The notes under the pieces: generated by a model
The model's database searches: none
Seen by the model: the letters and a program-made list of their open reading frames with translations, nothing else
Told to the model about the DNA's origin: nothing
Program-made: the position numbers and the translations under genes
Assembly: GCF_023540835.1 (NCBI RefSeq)
Contig: NZ_JALKCU010000004.1
Location: forward strand, 91,050-155,049
DNA from: Marivivens geojensis
Lineage (GTDB): Bacteria; Pseudomonadota; Alphaproteobacteria; Rhodobacterales; Rhodobacteraceae
DNA: 64,000 nucleotides
Direction: 5' to 3'
Shown: positions 43,633-52,463 of the stretch, one piece after another
How the letters are laid out: each line of letters begins with the position of its first letter
Numbering within the stretch: the stretch's first letter is position 1

Positions 43633-44112
43633 CTCAAGGCTCACCGAACGGCGACCAGCATGGCCGCCAAAAAGGGGGGCGTGGTCGCCTGATTGGTCGG
43701 ACCAAAGGCGGCATGAACACCAAGCTGCACGCGATCTGTGACAGTCAGGGGCGACCGATCGACCTGTTCGTTACCGCCGGACAGGTAAGCGATTACATCG
43801 GCGCACGGGCCCTGCTGAGCGGCCTGCCAAACGTCAAATGGCTGCTCGGGGATCGCGGCTATGATGCTGACTGGTTCAGAGAAGCGTTGCAGGACAAGGG
43901 GATACGCGCCTGTATCCCTGGCCGGAAGAAACGCAAGACACCGGTCAAGTACGACAAGCGCCGATACAAGCGGCGCAACCGCATCGAGATCATGTTCGGC
44001 AGGCTCAACGACTGGCGGCGGGTGGCGACACGCTATGACCGCTGCCCAAAAGTCTTCCTCTCTGCCATCGCTCTCGCTGCTCTCGTAATCTACTGGTTAT
44101 GAATCCTGACCC
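43633..44112 (+). mobile_element. 3' half of an IS5-family (IS427-like) element
   Basis: The segment starts mid-gene at LKAHRTATSMAAKKGG, passes the A5G6 slippery run, and continues as the second transposase frame GRLIGRTKGGMNTKLHAICD to the stop at 44102 (DRCPKVFLSAIALAALVIYWL). The right terminal repeat ATCCTGACCC ends at 44112, followed by TA. The left part is missing, replaced by the IS6 remnant. It is a different IS from the complete one at 46917, though related. Confidence 0.75.
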
Positions 44113-44185
44113 TAGATTCACGAGATGAACTTCTTGACGAATTTGAGCGACAGAGCCGCGGGAAACCGCACTGCCAATAGCCGTT

Positions 44186-44824
44186 TCAATCGGCGCGGCG
44201 GGAAACGACTGCGATCGCAAACTCCACCAAATAATCATTAAGAGCCAGCGAAGCTGAATGTGCCGCGTCTCTATCGCCATCGGCGATCGCGTTCAAAATC
44301 CGGCGGTGGAGGTCACGGCCACGACCAACTTCGAGAGCTTCGTCACGCACGTGCACGACCCAAAAACGACGCGATAACCCTTGTAACGGCAACATGATTG
44401 AACCGAGATATTGGTTGCGCGCGGCGTCGATGATCAAACCATGAGTGTCTCGGATTGTGTTCGTGTATTCTTGCAAGGTGAAGTCTTGATTCATCACGTC
44501 AGCAAGTCTGCACATCGCTTGGCGTTGGTTTTCATCCGCCCGCTTGCAGGCTAATTCTACCGCCAAGACCTCGACCGCCCGTCTGACTTCCAGTCGACTG
44601 AGTTGGTCCTCTACGGTGATCGCAGGAATTTCGATTCCTTTGCTGGCGTGAATGCGAATCATGTAGCTCGGAGCTAGGCGGTGGATCGCTTCGCGGACCG
44701 GTGTTCGGCCCAATCCAGTAAGATTCACTAAGACCTTTTCCGAAATCATCGTTCCCGGAGCAAGTTGCCCTGTCTCAATCATTCGTTGAAGAAGTTCAAT
44801 GGCTTGCTGTGTCTTGTTGGCCAT
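44186..44824 (-). CDS. GntR-family transcriptional regulator, FCD subgroup
   Basis: A 212-aa GntR regulator. The N-terminal winged helix contains VLVNLTGLGRTPVREAIHRL (about 32-51); the FCD domain (75-205) shows NTIRDTHGLIIDAARN and the H in DLHRRILNAI. It is divergent from a flavin reductase-type gene, and a near-perfect 24-bp palindrome covers the promoter of that gene, so it is probably its specific repressor. Confidence 0.85.
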   Translation of the reverse strand: MANKTQQAIELLQRMIETGQLAPGTMISEKVLVNLTGLGRTPVREAIHRLAPSYMIRIHASKGIEIPAITVEDQLSRLEVRRAVEVLAVELACKRADENQRQAMCRLADVMNQDFTLQEYTNTIRDTHGLIIDAARNQYLGSIMLPLQGLSRRFWVVHVRDEALEVGRGRDLHRRILNAIADGDRDAAHSASLALNDYLVEFAIAVVSRRAD

Positions 44825-44878
44825 TCAAAGCGGTCCTTACATCCCAGTTAGACAATTCCATATCACTAAAATCTTGAC

Positions 44879-44902
44879 ATACCACCGATATATTGGCGGT
44901 AT
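44879..44902 (+). promoter_or_regulatory. 24-bp GntR operator overlapping the flavin-reductase promoter
   Basis: ATACCACCGATA (44879-44890) is followed directly by TATTGGCGGTAT (44891-44902), its inverted copy with two symmetric mismatches. A TTGACA at 44874-44879 provides a -35 box and TATATT at 44900-44905 is the -10 candidate, though their spacing of 20 is long. Binding here would block transcription. Confidence 0.7.
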
Positions 44903-44940
44903 ATTTATTGAGTTTACCCAGTCAAGCAGAAGGAAGATTG

Positions 44941-45594
44941 ATGAAATACGCACCCGGTTCCGAGTCGTGCCCCCTCCCGTTTTCGCCCTTCAAAGCTTGC
45001 ACCGTGCCGCGCCCGATTGGATGGTTGTCGAGCATCAGCGCAACCGGCGTAGAAAACATCGCGCCTTACAGCCAATGGAACAACCTGACGTTTGATCCTC
45101 CGATGGTGATGTTTGCGGCCAACCGCTATCCCGATGGGCGGCGCAAGGACACGGTGATCAATGCCGAGGAAACAGGGTGGTTCGCTTGGAACCTAGCGAC
45201 ATACGACCTGCGCGAGGCCGTGAACATCAGCGCAATGGCGCTTGCGCCGGACGAAAGCGAATTTGACCGGATTGATGTGACACGGGTCTACGCCGAAAAT
45301 GGCGGCGTGCCGATGGTCAAGGAGAGCCCCTGCAAGTTTGAGTGCCGTTATCTCAGCACCCACACACAGAAGGGCAACTCATCCATGGGCACAGTGGATG
45401 TGGTGTTTGCTCAGGTTGAACTGATTCATATCGACGATCAGTTCATCCAAAGCGATGGTCGTCTTGATATCGCCGCGATCCAGCCAATCGCGCGACTTGG
45501 GTATTTTGACTACACCGTCGTGCGCGAAACTTTCGAAATGCGCGTGCCGGGGTCCGATAAAGATGCCCGCGCCGGTCTGGAAGGCCGCGCCTAG
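44941..45594 (+). CDS. Flavin reductase-like / FMN-binding split-barrel protein
   Basis: A 217-aa split-barrel FMN-binding protein of the flavin reductase family. CTVPRPIGWLSSISATGVENIAPYS is the family's flavin-contact segment, followed by VMFAANRYPDGRRKDTVIN and GWFAWNLATYDLREAVN. Members reduce flavin for monooxygenases or act as flavin-dependent oxidoreductases; the partner is not in the window. GAAGGAAG precedes the ATG at 44941. The stop lies inside the CCTAGG target of the IS481 insertion, so the coding region seems intact while any downstream operon genes were separated from it. Confidence 0.82.
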   Translation: MKYAPGSESCPLPFSPFKACTVPRPIGWLSSISATGVENIAPYSQWNNLTFDPPMVMFAANRYPDGRRKDTVINAEETGWFAWNLATYDLREAVNISAMALAPDESEFDRIDVTRVYAENGGVPMVKESPCKFECRYLSTHTQKGNSSMGTVDVVFAQVELIHIDDQFIQSDGRLDIAAIQPIARLGYFDYTVVRETFEMRVPGSDKDARAGLEGRA

Positions 45595-46550
45595 GTGTTC
45601 AGTCCCGGCATCTGGTAGATCGGATTTAGGATGAATCTGTCCGGCTCGGGTGTCCAGATCTTGCAAATGTATTCATACGGTGTGAGCCCGCCGAGGGTCT
45701 TGAGCCGGCGGGTGAAGTTGTAGGCTGCCATGAAGTCTGACAGGTGGGTGCGGAGCTGGTCGTGATCGTCGTAATGGAAGCGTTTGACGGTCGCGTCCTT
45801 GATCGTGCGGTTCATTCGCTCGACCTGGCCGTTGGTCCACGGGTGGTTGGGCTTTGTGAGGCGATGTTCGATCCCGTTGGCCTCACAGATCATGTCAAAA
45901 CGCATGGGCCGAGAATAAACGGTGTTGCGGTTCCGAGGCTGCTCGGCGAACTGAATGCCGTTGTCGGTGAGAATGGTGTGGACCTGATAGGGCACTGCTT
46001 CGAGCATGTGCTGCAGGAACTCCCAGGCCGTCTTCCTGTCTGCCTTGTCGACGAGCTGGGTCACGGCAAATTTGCTCGTGCGGTCAATGCCGACGAACAG
46101 AAACAGCTTGCCCTCAGCAGTCTGCACCTCGGCGATGTCGATGTGAAAGAAGCCGATGGGGTAGCGCTTGAACTTCTGACGCTTCGGCTTGTCGCCCTCC
46201 ACGTCAGGCAGCCGAGAAATGCCGTGGCGCTGCAGACACCGATGGAGCGCTGAGCGTGTCAGGTGCGGGATGGATGGCTGCAGGGCATAGAGGCAGTCGT
46301 CCAGCGGCAGCAGCGTGTGCCGCCGGAAAGCGACGATGGTCGCCTCTTCGGCCTCGGTCAAGATCGTCGAGCGCGGTTCTCTCGGCCCGGTCTTGAGGTC
46401 CTCGACCGTCTGGCGCTTGCGCCATTTAGCAACGGTCTTCGGGTTGATCCCAAGATCCCGGCTCAACGTCGCGAGCGAAGCTTGCGATCGTTGTATTGCA
46501 GCTCTGACGGCGTGCATGGTCGTGGCGCTTCCGTGACGAACCTGGCCCAT
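45591..46550 (-). CDS. IS481-family transposase
   Basis: A 319-aa integrase-core transposase. An N-terminal helix-turn-helix (SLATLSRDLGINPKTVAKWRKR) is followed by the DDE domain: FHIDIAEVQ, ILTDNGIQF, and NHPWTNGQVERMNRTIKDATVKRF with the final Glu. The ATG at 46550 follows GGAAGGAAG; an ATG at 46565 is in the same frame but has no ribosome site. The reading frame crosses the terminal repeat and its last codons use the target sequence. It looks full length and potentially active. Confidence 0.9.
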   Translation of the reverse strand: MGQVRHGSATTMHAVRAAIQRSQASLATLSRDLGINPKTVAKWRKRQTVEDLKTGPREPRSTILTEAEEATIVAFRRHTLLPLDDCLYALQPSIPHLTRSALHRCLQRHGISRLPDVEGDKPKRQKFKRYPIGFFHIDIAEVQTAEGKLFLFVGIDRTSKFAVTQLVDKADRKTAWEFLQHMLEAVPYQVHTILTDNGIQFAEQPRNRNTVYSRPMRFDMICEANGIEHRLTKPNHPWTNGQVERMNRTIKDATVKRFHYDDHDQLRTHLSDFMAAYNFTRRLKTLGGLTPYEYICKIWTPEPDRFILNPIYQMPGLNT

Positions 46551-46606
46551 AATGCTTCCTTCCATTCCTGAGAAAGGATCGCACCATCAAACCGTGGGAT
46601 CAAACA
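45596..46606 (-). mobile_element. IS481-family insertion sequence
   Basis: The left end TGTTCAGTCCCGGCATCTGG at 45596 and the right end, read inverted from 46606 as TGTTTGATCCCACGGTTTGA, are imperfect terminal repeats. Length is 1011 bp. The left flank CCTAGG (45590-45595) fits the NCTAGN target preferred by IS481 elements. The matching duplication is absent on the right (GGGTCC), suggesting later deletion or rearrangement on that side. Confidence 0.8.
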
Positions 46607-46916
46607 GGGTCCTGCTGCCAAGGTGCTTGCGGGCCGCACAAACCGCTATAGGTGCCGATGCCGGACTTGAGCTTGCGCCAGGTTCAAAACTCAAACCCAC
46701 GATCGAAGGTGATGGATTTACAAACTCGCTGGGGCCGGGGCACCCTGACATCCATCAGTAGTGAATGAAGTGCGTTGAACTTCGGTCTTTATTGCGGCAC
46801 AGGATAACAAATCAAGTCGCCCGCTCCACCAGACAGGCGACGTTCATGACGCCCTAAGAGCATTCGGCGCTCTAGACATAGGTTCAGATTGTCGCTTGGC
46901 TGACCCGGATTGACTA
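46607..46916. other. Short relic DNA between IS481 and IS5
   Basis: An open frame reads from inside the IS481 into LLPRCLRAAQTAIGADAGLE and LKPTIEGDGFTNSLGPGHPDIHQ, ending at 46761. The last 45 residues look like the C-terminus of a real protein beheaded by the insertion, but I cannot name it. The rest, to 46916, shows no coding pattern. Confidence 0.4.
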
Positions 46917-47748
46917 GGGTCAGGATGCATTGATTTCCTGAGCGCTGCGTGATTCACGACTCCGAAAACGGAGCGATGACATGAACGACCTTTATTGGCT
47001 GAGCGATGCGCAGATGGCAAAGCTGGAGCCCTTCTTTCCGAAGTCTCACGGCAAGCCTCGTGTTGACGACAAGCGGGTGTTGAGCGGCATTATCTTCATC
47101 AATCGCAATGGTTTGCGGTGGCGAGACGCGCCTGCAGAATACGGGCCACACAAGACCCTCTACAGTCGTTGGAAGCGTTGGTGCGAGAAGGGTATCTTCG
47201 CGCGGATGCTTCTCGAACTGGCCGATCAAGGCGGCGGAACTGATACGCTGATGATCGATGCAACGCACCTGAAGACACATCGCACGGCCTCCACCCTGGG
47301 GCTGAAAAAGGGGGGCGTGGCCGCCTGATCGGTCGCACCAAAGGCGGGATGAACTCGAAACTGCACGCGGTCACCGACGCTACAGGTCGCCCGCTGCGGA
47401 TGTTTTTGACAGCAGGCCAGCGCAGTGACTACATCGGCGCGCGAGCATTGCTGGATGGCCTGCCTGCCGCCGACCACCTGCTGGCAGACCGTGGATACGA
47501 TGCGGACTGGTATCGTGAAGCCCTGGAAGACAAGGGGATCAAACCCTGCATCCCGTCGAGGAAAGGCCGCAAGGTCGCAATCCCGCATGATGAATCGCGC
47601 TATCGAAAACGCCACAAAATCGAAAACAGCTTCGCACGTCTCAAGGACTGGAGACGGGTCGCAACCCGCTACGACAGGTGCCCAAAGGTCTTCCTCTCCG
47701 CCTGCGCCTTGGCCGCCGTGGTCATGTTCTGGTTATGAATCCTGACCC
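46917..47748 (+). mobile_element. Complete IS5-family element (IS427-like), left copy
   Basis: Terminal repeats GGGTCAGGAT (left, 46917) and ATCCTGACCC (right, ends 47748) bound 832 bp, with TA on both sides as target duplication. It carries a two-frame transposase. A second copy begins at 63785 in the same orientation and is near-identical over the visible 216 bases. Confidence 0.9.
46981..47738 (+). CDS. IS5-family transposase, made by programmed -1 frameshift
   Basis: The first frame runs 46981-47328 (115 aa: MNDLYWLSDAQMAKLEPFFP to KKGGVAA). The second runs in the -1 frame to 47738 and supplies the rest of the DDE core (LADRGYDADWYREALEDKG, then CPKVFLSACALAAVVMFWL). The slippery run AAAAAGGGGGG at 47305-47315 lies at the junction, as usual for this IS group. 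A fusion protein of about 250 aa is expected to be the active transposase. Confidence 0.85.
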
Positions 47749-48001
47749 TAACCAAGGTTTCTAATCTGTCTTGCGATTTACCCTATGGCCTAAAAGAGCA
47801 CTTGGCGCCGCAAAAAAGCGTGACAGGGCCAGTTAGGGTGATCCATAGGCCGCCATTGTTACGCCCGATTGTACGGTCGAAAAGGGAGCAGTTTATACTC
47901 CCCTAGTATGTCGCCACTGGCAGGCGCAGTGCAAAGGGTGCTTCTGCATGACGTGCGACGTCCTACAATTTCAGGCTATCTTCAATAGCTCGCCTGCGTC
48001 T
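47749..48001. other. Spacer between IS5 and the TRAP operon
   Basis: About 250 bases with no ORF of note. It holds the right-hand TA duplication and the border at which base composition rises into the TRAP/hut block. No terminator with a T-run was recognised after the dctM gene. Confidence 0.5.
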
Positions 48002-49552
48002 TCAAAAAAGTGCTTTTGGCAGCCATGTCGCCAGATCCGGCAGTAGCCATATCAACGTGATGCCCACAATCTGCAGACAGATGAACGGTAGTACGCCTGC
48101 ATATATCTGGCCGGTAGAGATTTCATCCGGGGCCACGCCGCGCAGATAGAACAGCGAAAAGCCGAAGGGCGGCGTCAGGAACGAGGTCTGCAGGTTGATC
48201 GCAATCAATACGCCCAGCCAGATCGGATCATGACCCAGTAAAATCAGCGACGGCGTGATCAGCGGCAGCACAATCACCGAGATTTCGACGAAATCCAGAA
48301 AGAAGCCCATGATGAAAATCACTATCATGCAAAAGACCAGCGCGCCGTTGGCCCCGCCCGGCATTTCGGCCAGAATGCCCGCCACGCGTTCCTCGCCGCC
48401 CAGTCCGATAAAGACAAGGCTGAAGAACCCGGCGGCAATGATCGTTGCAAAGATCATCGAGGTCATGGTCATGGTCGATTTCACCGCCTCTTGCACCACC
48501 TGCTTTTGCAGTGCGGCGCGCAAGGCCAGCAGTACCGACAGCCCGCCAACCACCGCAAGCCCGGCATAGAAAATGCCAAGCACATATGCGCCCGAGCTCA
48601 GGTCGCTACGCTGAAACCGCACCGGAAAGGCACCCGCCAGAATACCCAGCGCGATCAGGGCAACCGTGCCCAGCAGGATGATGCGTGGGGCAATGCCAAT
48701 GCGATAGCCGGTCATCAACAGCGCACCGACAGCGCCGACTGATGCGGCCTCGGTCGGGGTGGCGATGCCGCCCAGAATGGTGCCCAGCACGGCGAAGATC
48801 AGCAGGACAGGCGGGATCACCGCGCCGACGACCTCGCGCCAGTCGGGTTTGGCGATGTCAAGGGGCGCAGGGGGCATGTCCTGCGGGCGCAGCCATCCGC
48901 GCGCCACGATATAGATCAGGTAAAGGCAGACCAGCACCAAGCCGGGGATTACAGCAGCGGCGAAAAACTGGCCGACCGACAGCGCCTCGACCGAAAACTT
49001 GCCCTGTTCGTACTGCGCCTGCTGGAACGAGGTGGACATTACGTCCGCCAGAATGATCAGCAGGGTCGAGGGCGGAATAATCTGCCCCAGCGTGCCAGCC
49101 GTGCACACGATGCCCGATGCGACCCGCGCGTCATATCCGGCGCGCAGCATGGTGGGCAGGGCAATCATCCCCATCGCCACCACGGTCGCCCCGACAATGC
49201 CGGTTGACGCTGCCAGCAACGTGCCGACCAGCACGACCGAAATGCCCAAGCCTCCGCGCAACTGCCCGAACAGCCGGCCCATCGTGTCCAAAAGCCCTTC
49301 CGCAATGCGGCTTTTTTCCAGCAAAGCGCCCATCAGTACGAACAGCGGAATGGCGATCAAGATGGGGTTGGTCAGAACGCCAAACACCCGTTGGCCCAAC
49401 GCGCCCAGCAGGGTGATGTCCATTTGCCCCAGCATCCAGCCCAGATAGGCAAAGATCACGGCAACCCCCGCGATGCTGAACGACACAGGGAACCCAAGAA
49501 GGATCGCACCCATGAGGGCTGCGAACATGATAAGGTCGAGATATTCGATCAT
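48002..49552 (-). CDS. dctM: TRAP transporter large permease subunit
   Basis: A 516-aa DctM-type permease with 12-14 hydrophobic helices. Landmarks are LGFPVSFSIAGVAVIFA, IPLFVLMGALLEKSRIA, GTLLAASTGIVGATVVAMGMIALP and GTLGQIIPPSTLLIILADV. It works with DctQ and the periplasmic DctP in sodium-driven uptake of an organic anion. An extra hydrophobic insert around 310-365 makes it longer than the usual 430-aa form, as in the TAXI/TakM-like long DctM group. The ATG at 49552 overlaps the dctQ stop (TGATG). Confidence 0.92.
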   Translation of the reverse strand: MIEYLDLIMFAALMGAILLGFPVSFSIAGVAVIFAYLGWMLGQMDITLLGALGQRVFGVLTNPILIAIPLFVLMGALLEKSRIAEGLLDTMGRLFGQLRGGLGISVVLVGTLLAASTGIVGATVVAMGMIALPTMLRAGYDARVASGIVCTAGTLGQIIPPSTLLIILADVMSTSFQQAQYEQGKFSVEALSVGQFFAAAVIPGLVLVCLYLIYIVARGWLRPQDMPPAPLDIAKPDWREVVGAVIPPVLLIFAVLGTILGGIATPTEAASVGAVGALLMTGYRIGIAPRIILLGTVALIALGILAGAFPVRFQRSDLSSGAYVLGIFYAGLAVVGGLSVLLALRAALQKQVVQEAVKSTMTMTSMIFATIIAAGFFSLVFIGLGGEERVAGILAEMPGGANGALVFCMIVIFIMGFFLDFVEISVIVLPLITPSLILLGHDPIWLGVLIAINLQTSFLTPPFGFSLFYLRGVAPDEISTGQIYAGVLPFICLQIVGITLIWLLPDLATWLPKALF

Positions 49553-50046
49553 CAGGTCTCTTTCACGGCCAAAAGGCGGATCAACAGGGCTAGGGATTGC
49601 AGCATCACGAGGACACAAAAGGCGGGCATCAGGGATTTCAGCAGGAACACCGCCTCTATCCCGCCCACGGAAATTGGGCCTTCAAGGATCGCCCATGAAT
49701 TGCGCACCGACGGCCACGACCAGTAAATCAGTGCAATCATCGACGGCATCAGCAGGAACAGATGGCCGAAAATGTCGATCCGGCGGCGTGTCTTTGGCGT
49801 TGCCTTGGCATAGAACACGTCCACCCGCACATGCTTGTCGACCAGCAGCGTATAGCCCGCCGCCAGCATGAACAGCGCGGCGTGCATATAAAGAACACTT
49901 TCCTGCAACGCGATGGAATTCACGCCGAACGCATAGCGCCCGACAACGATGGTGAACTGCACCAGCATCATGGCCAACGCCAGCCAGCGCACCACATGGG
50001 CGACACCGATGTTTACCTTGTCCAAGGCGTTCGCCAGTTGCTCCAT
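49552..50046 (-). CDS. dctQ: TRAP transporter small permease subunit
   Basis: A 164-aa protein with four membrane helices of the DctQ family. VVGRYAFGVNSIALQESVLYMHAALFMLAAGY is the characteristic helix 2-3 region, with KHVRVDVFY after it. It bridges DctP and DctM. The ATG at 50046 follows GGGGCAGG; the preceding GTG codon is an alternative. Coupled to dctM by TGATG. Confidence 0.92.
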   Translation of the reverse strand: MEQLANALDKVNIGVAHVVRWLALAMMLVQFTIVVGRYAFGVNSIALQESVLYMHAALFMLAAGYTLLVDKHVRVDVFYAKATPKTRRRIDIFGHLFLLMPSMIALIYWSWPSVRNSWAILEGPISVGGIEAVFLLKSLMPAFCVLVMLQSLALLIRLLAVKET

Positions 50047-50111
50047 CACCTGCCCCCGATGCGAAAGGTCACGAAGGGCGCAGCCATCGCTGCGCCCTTG
50101 TTCGATAGGTC

Positions 50112-51197
50112 TTAGTACCCCATGACCAGATTACGTGCGTTCATCTGACCGTTGTCAGCATAGACCATGTATTTACCGACCGATGCACGATAGGCCACAA
50201 AGCTTTCGGTGATCCGTTTGACCAGCTCGTCATCGTTATTGCGCAGATCGTCGATGACCTCGGCGGCGGCTTTGCCCATGCCGGTGATGACGTCTTCGGG
50301 GAACATTTTCACCTGAACGCCGTGCTCGGCCACCATCGCTTGCAGCGACAGGGCGTGCTTGGTGGTGTATTCGGTCCAGACCTGATTATACAGGCTGTCA
50401 CAGGCCGCTTGCACAACCTGTTTCAGGTCGTCGGGCAGGTCGTTGAACACGTCTGCGTTGACGCCGCATTCCTCGGCCGACGATGGCTCGCCCACGCCGG
50501 GCCAGTAATAGTTCTTGGCGACCTGGTAATAGCCAAGCGCGCTGTCGGTCCAGGGGCCGATAAATTCGCCCGCGTCCAAAGCGCCGGTTTGCAGGGCCTG
50601 GAACATGTCCGGGCCGCTCATCGCCTCGGCCGCCATGCCCATTTTGGCCGCCATTTCGGACGCCAGACCCGTGGTGCGGAACTTCATGCCTTTCAGGTCT
50701 TCGGCCGAGTTCACTTCGTTGCGGAACCAACCGCCCCATTGCGGGCCAGAGTTGCCGCACAGGAAAGGCTTGATGCCAAACCGGCCATACATTTCGTCGT
50801 AAAGTGCCTGACCGCCGCCATGCACCATCCAGCCGACTTGCTCGTCCGCGCGCAGACCAAAAGGTTGCGAGCCGAACAACAGGATACCCTTGGATTTCGA
50901 CCCCCAATAGGCGGGAACAGCGTGATACAGCTCGGCGGTGCCTTCGCTGACCGCGTCAAAGACGCCGCGACCGGGCACAAGCTCTCCGGCAGGGAAAAGT
51001 TTGACCTCGATCCGGCCCCCCGACAGGGTCGTGATCCGGTCGGCCAGTTGTTGTGCGGCCACGCCCGGCCCAGGCAGGTTCTTGGGCCACGCGGTGACCA
51101 TCTTCCACTGGCGCTTGTCCTGCGCGATGGCTGGGGTTGCCAGTGCCGTTGCTGCGGTGCCGATAGCAACCGTGGTCAGAAATGTCCGTCTTTGCAT
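50112..51197 (-). CDS. dctP: TRAP transporter solute-binding protein, TakP-like
   Basis: A 361-aa periplasmic protein with a twin-arginine signal (RRTFLTT, residues 3-9, cut after AIA near 26). The mature part starts WKMVTAWPKNLPG, and has the DctP contact segment QWGGWFRNEVNSAEDLKGMKFR with the carboxylate-binding Arg. The W-G-G-W-F pattern is reminiscent of the 2-oxoacid-binding protein TakP, but its neighbours are a CoA-transferase locus and hut genes. GGAGGAGAGG sets the start at 51197. The promoter holds a long palindrome. Confidence 0.9.
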   Translation of the reverse strand: MQRRTFLTTVAIGTAATALATPAIAQDKRQWKMVTAWPKNLPGPGVAAQQLADRITTLSGGRIEVKLFPAGELVPGRGVFDAVSEGTAELYHAVPAYWGSKSKGILLFGSQPFGLRADEQVGWMVHGGGQALYDEMYGRFGIKPFLCGNSGPQWGGWFRNEVNSAEDLKGMKFRTTGLASEMAAKMGMAAEAMSGPDMFQALQTGALDAGEFIGPWTDSALGYYQVAKNYYWPGVGEPSSAEECGVNADVFNDLPDDLKQVVQAACDSLYNQVWTEYTTKHALSLQAMVAEHGVQVKMFPEDVITGMGKAAAEVIDDLRNNDDELVKRITESFVAYRASVGKYMVYADNGQMNARNLVMGY

Positions 51198-51273
51198 GCG
51201 CCTCTCCTCCAATCAGGCAGTTGCGACCTTGGCGTTGGCTGAAGCCATCCCTTGGTCAAATCCGTGCATAAAG

Positions 51274-51295
51274 CTATTATGTAAATACATAATAG
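51274..51295. promoter_or_regulatory. 22-bp perfect palindrome in the dctPQM promoter
   Basis: CTATTATGTA at 51274-51283 and TACATAATAG at 51286-51295 form perfect arms around AA. It contains TATGT-N4-ACATA, the same frame as the HutC box at 60733. It lies about 80 bases before dctP. Confidence 0.7.
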
Positions 51296-51323
51296 AGTCA
51301 ATCATTACGGCGAGAAAACCCGG

Positions 51324-52463
51324 TCAAGCCAGCAATCCTCGCGCAATGATTGTGCGCTGGATCTCGGATGACCCTTCATAGATGCGGAAAATCCGCAGAT
51401 CGCGCAGGTAGCGTTCCAGCGGGAAATCGCGGGTATAGCCATAGCCGCCGTGAATTTGCAGCGCCCGGTCGGCAATCCGCCACGCGGCTTCGCTGGCATA
51501 CAGCTTGGCAAAGGCGGATTCGCTGGAATAGCGCACGCCGGTCCCGCGCAGGGTCGCCGCCTGCATCGCCAGCGCGCGGGCGGCGGCCAGTTCGGTGGCA
51601 CTGTCGGCCAGCATCCATTGCAGCCCTTGGAAGTCCGCAATCGCATGGCCGCTGACCTGCCGTTCCTTGGCATAGGAAATCGCGGCCTTCAGCGCGGCGT
51701 CGGCAATGCCGGTGGCCTGTGCAGCGACTTCGATCCGGCCATTGTCCAGAACCTTCATTGCAGTACGGAACCCCGTGCCTTCGTCGCCCAGACGGTTTTC
51801 GTCCGGCACCCAGCAATCAAAGCTGATGCCAAACACATGCCCGCCCTTCAGGCCCATCGTTTTTTCATTGGGCGCGACGGACACGCCGTCGATTTTCTTC
51901 GGTTCAACAATAAAAGCGCTGACACCGCGTGCACCGGCGGCGGGGTCGGTCTTGGCGTAGACCACCATGAAATCCGCCGCGCCCGCGTTCGAGATAAAGC
52001 ACTTGGACCCTTTGATCCGATATCCATCGCCTTCGCGCTTGGCCGTCGTGCGCATGTCGGCGGGGTTCGATCCGGCCTGCGGTTCGGTCAGGGCAAACGC
52101 GCCCAACGACGTGCCCGCCGCGGCATCGGGCAGAATGCGGGCCTGCAAATCGGCATCCGCCCCCAGAAGCAGCGAATCCGTGGCCAGAAAATGCGCCGTC
52201 AGCATGGATGCGGTGGACCCACAGGCGCCCGCGATCGCCTCGACCGCCGCATACAGCGCGGGGCCGGACAGGCCGATCCCGCCGTGGTCTTCCGGCAGGT
52301 TCAGACCCAACAGGCCCATGTCCGCCATCGCGTCCAGATGGAGGGTGGAGAACAGCGCCTCTTCGTCGATCTGCGCCGCTTTCGGGGCCAAAACCTCGGT
52401 CGAGAACCGTTCGATCTGCGCGACCAGCGCGCGTTCGTCGTCGCTCATGGGATAGGTGATCAT
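51324..52463 (-). CDS. Acyl-CoA dehydrogenase
   Basis: A 379-aa FAD enzyme. ALTEPQAGSNPADMRTTA and KCFISNAGAADFMVV are the family signatures; the catalytic Glu is E364 in IYEGSSEIQRTIIAR. It inserts a 2,3-double bond into an acyl-CoA; short branched or dicarboxyl-derived substrates are common for this subgroup. It overlaps the CoA-transferase gene by four bases, so the two act on the same substrate. A second in-frame ATG (52448) is a possible alternative start. Confidence 0.92.
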   Translation of the reverse strand: MITYPMSDDERALVAQIERFSTEVLAPKAAQIDEEALFSTLHLDAMADMGLLGLNLPEDHGGIGLSGPALYAAVEAIAGACGSTASMLTAHFLATDSLLLGADADLQARILPDAAAGTSLGAFALTEPQAGSNPADMRTTAKREGDGYRIKGSKCFISNAGAADFMVVYAKTDPAAGARGVSAFIVEPKKIDGVSVAPNEKTMGLKGGHVFGISFDCWVPDENRLGDEGTGFRTAMKVLDNGRIEVAAQATGIADAALKAAISYAKERQVSGHAIADFQGLQWMLADSATELAAARALAMQAATLRGTGVRYSSESAFAKLYASEAAWRIADRALQIHGGYGYTRDFPLERYLRDLRIFRIYEGSSEIQRTIIARGLLA

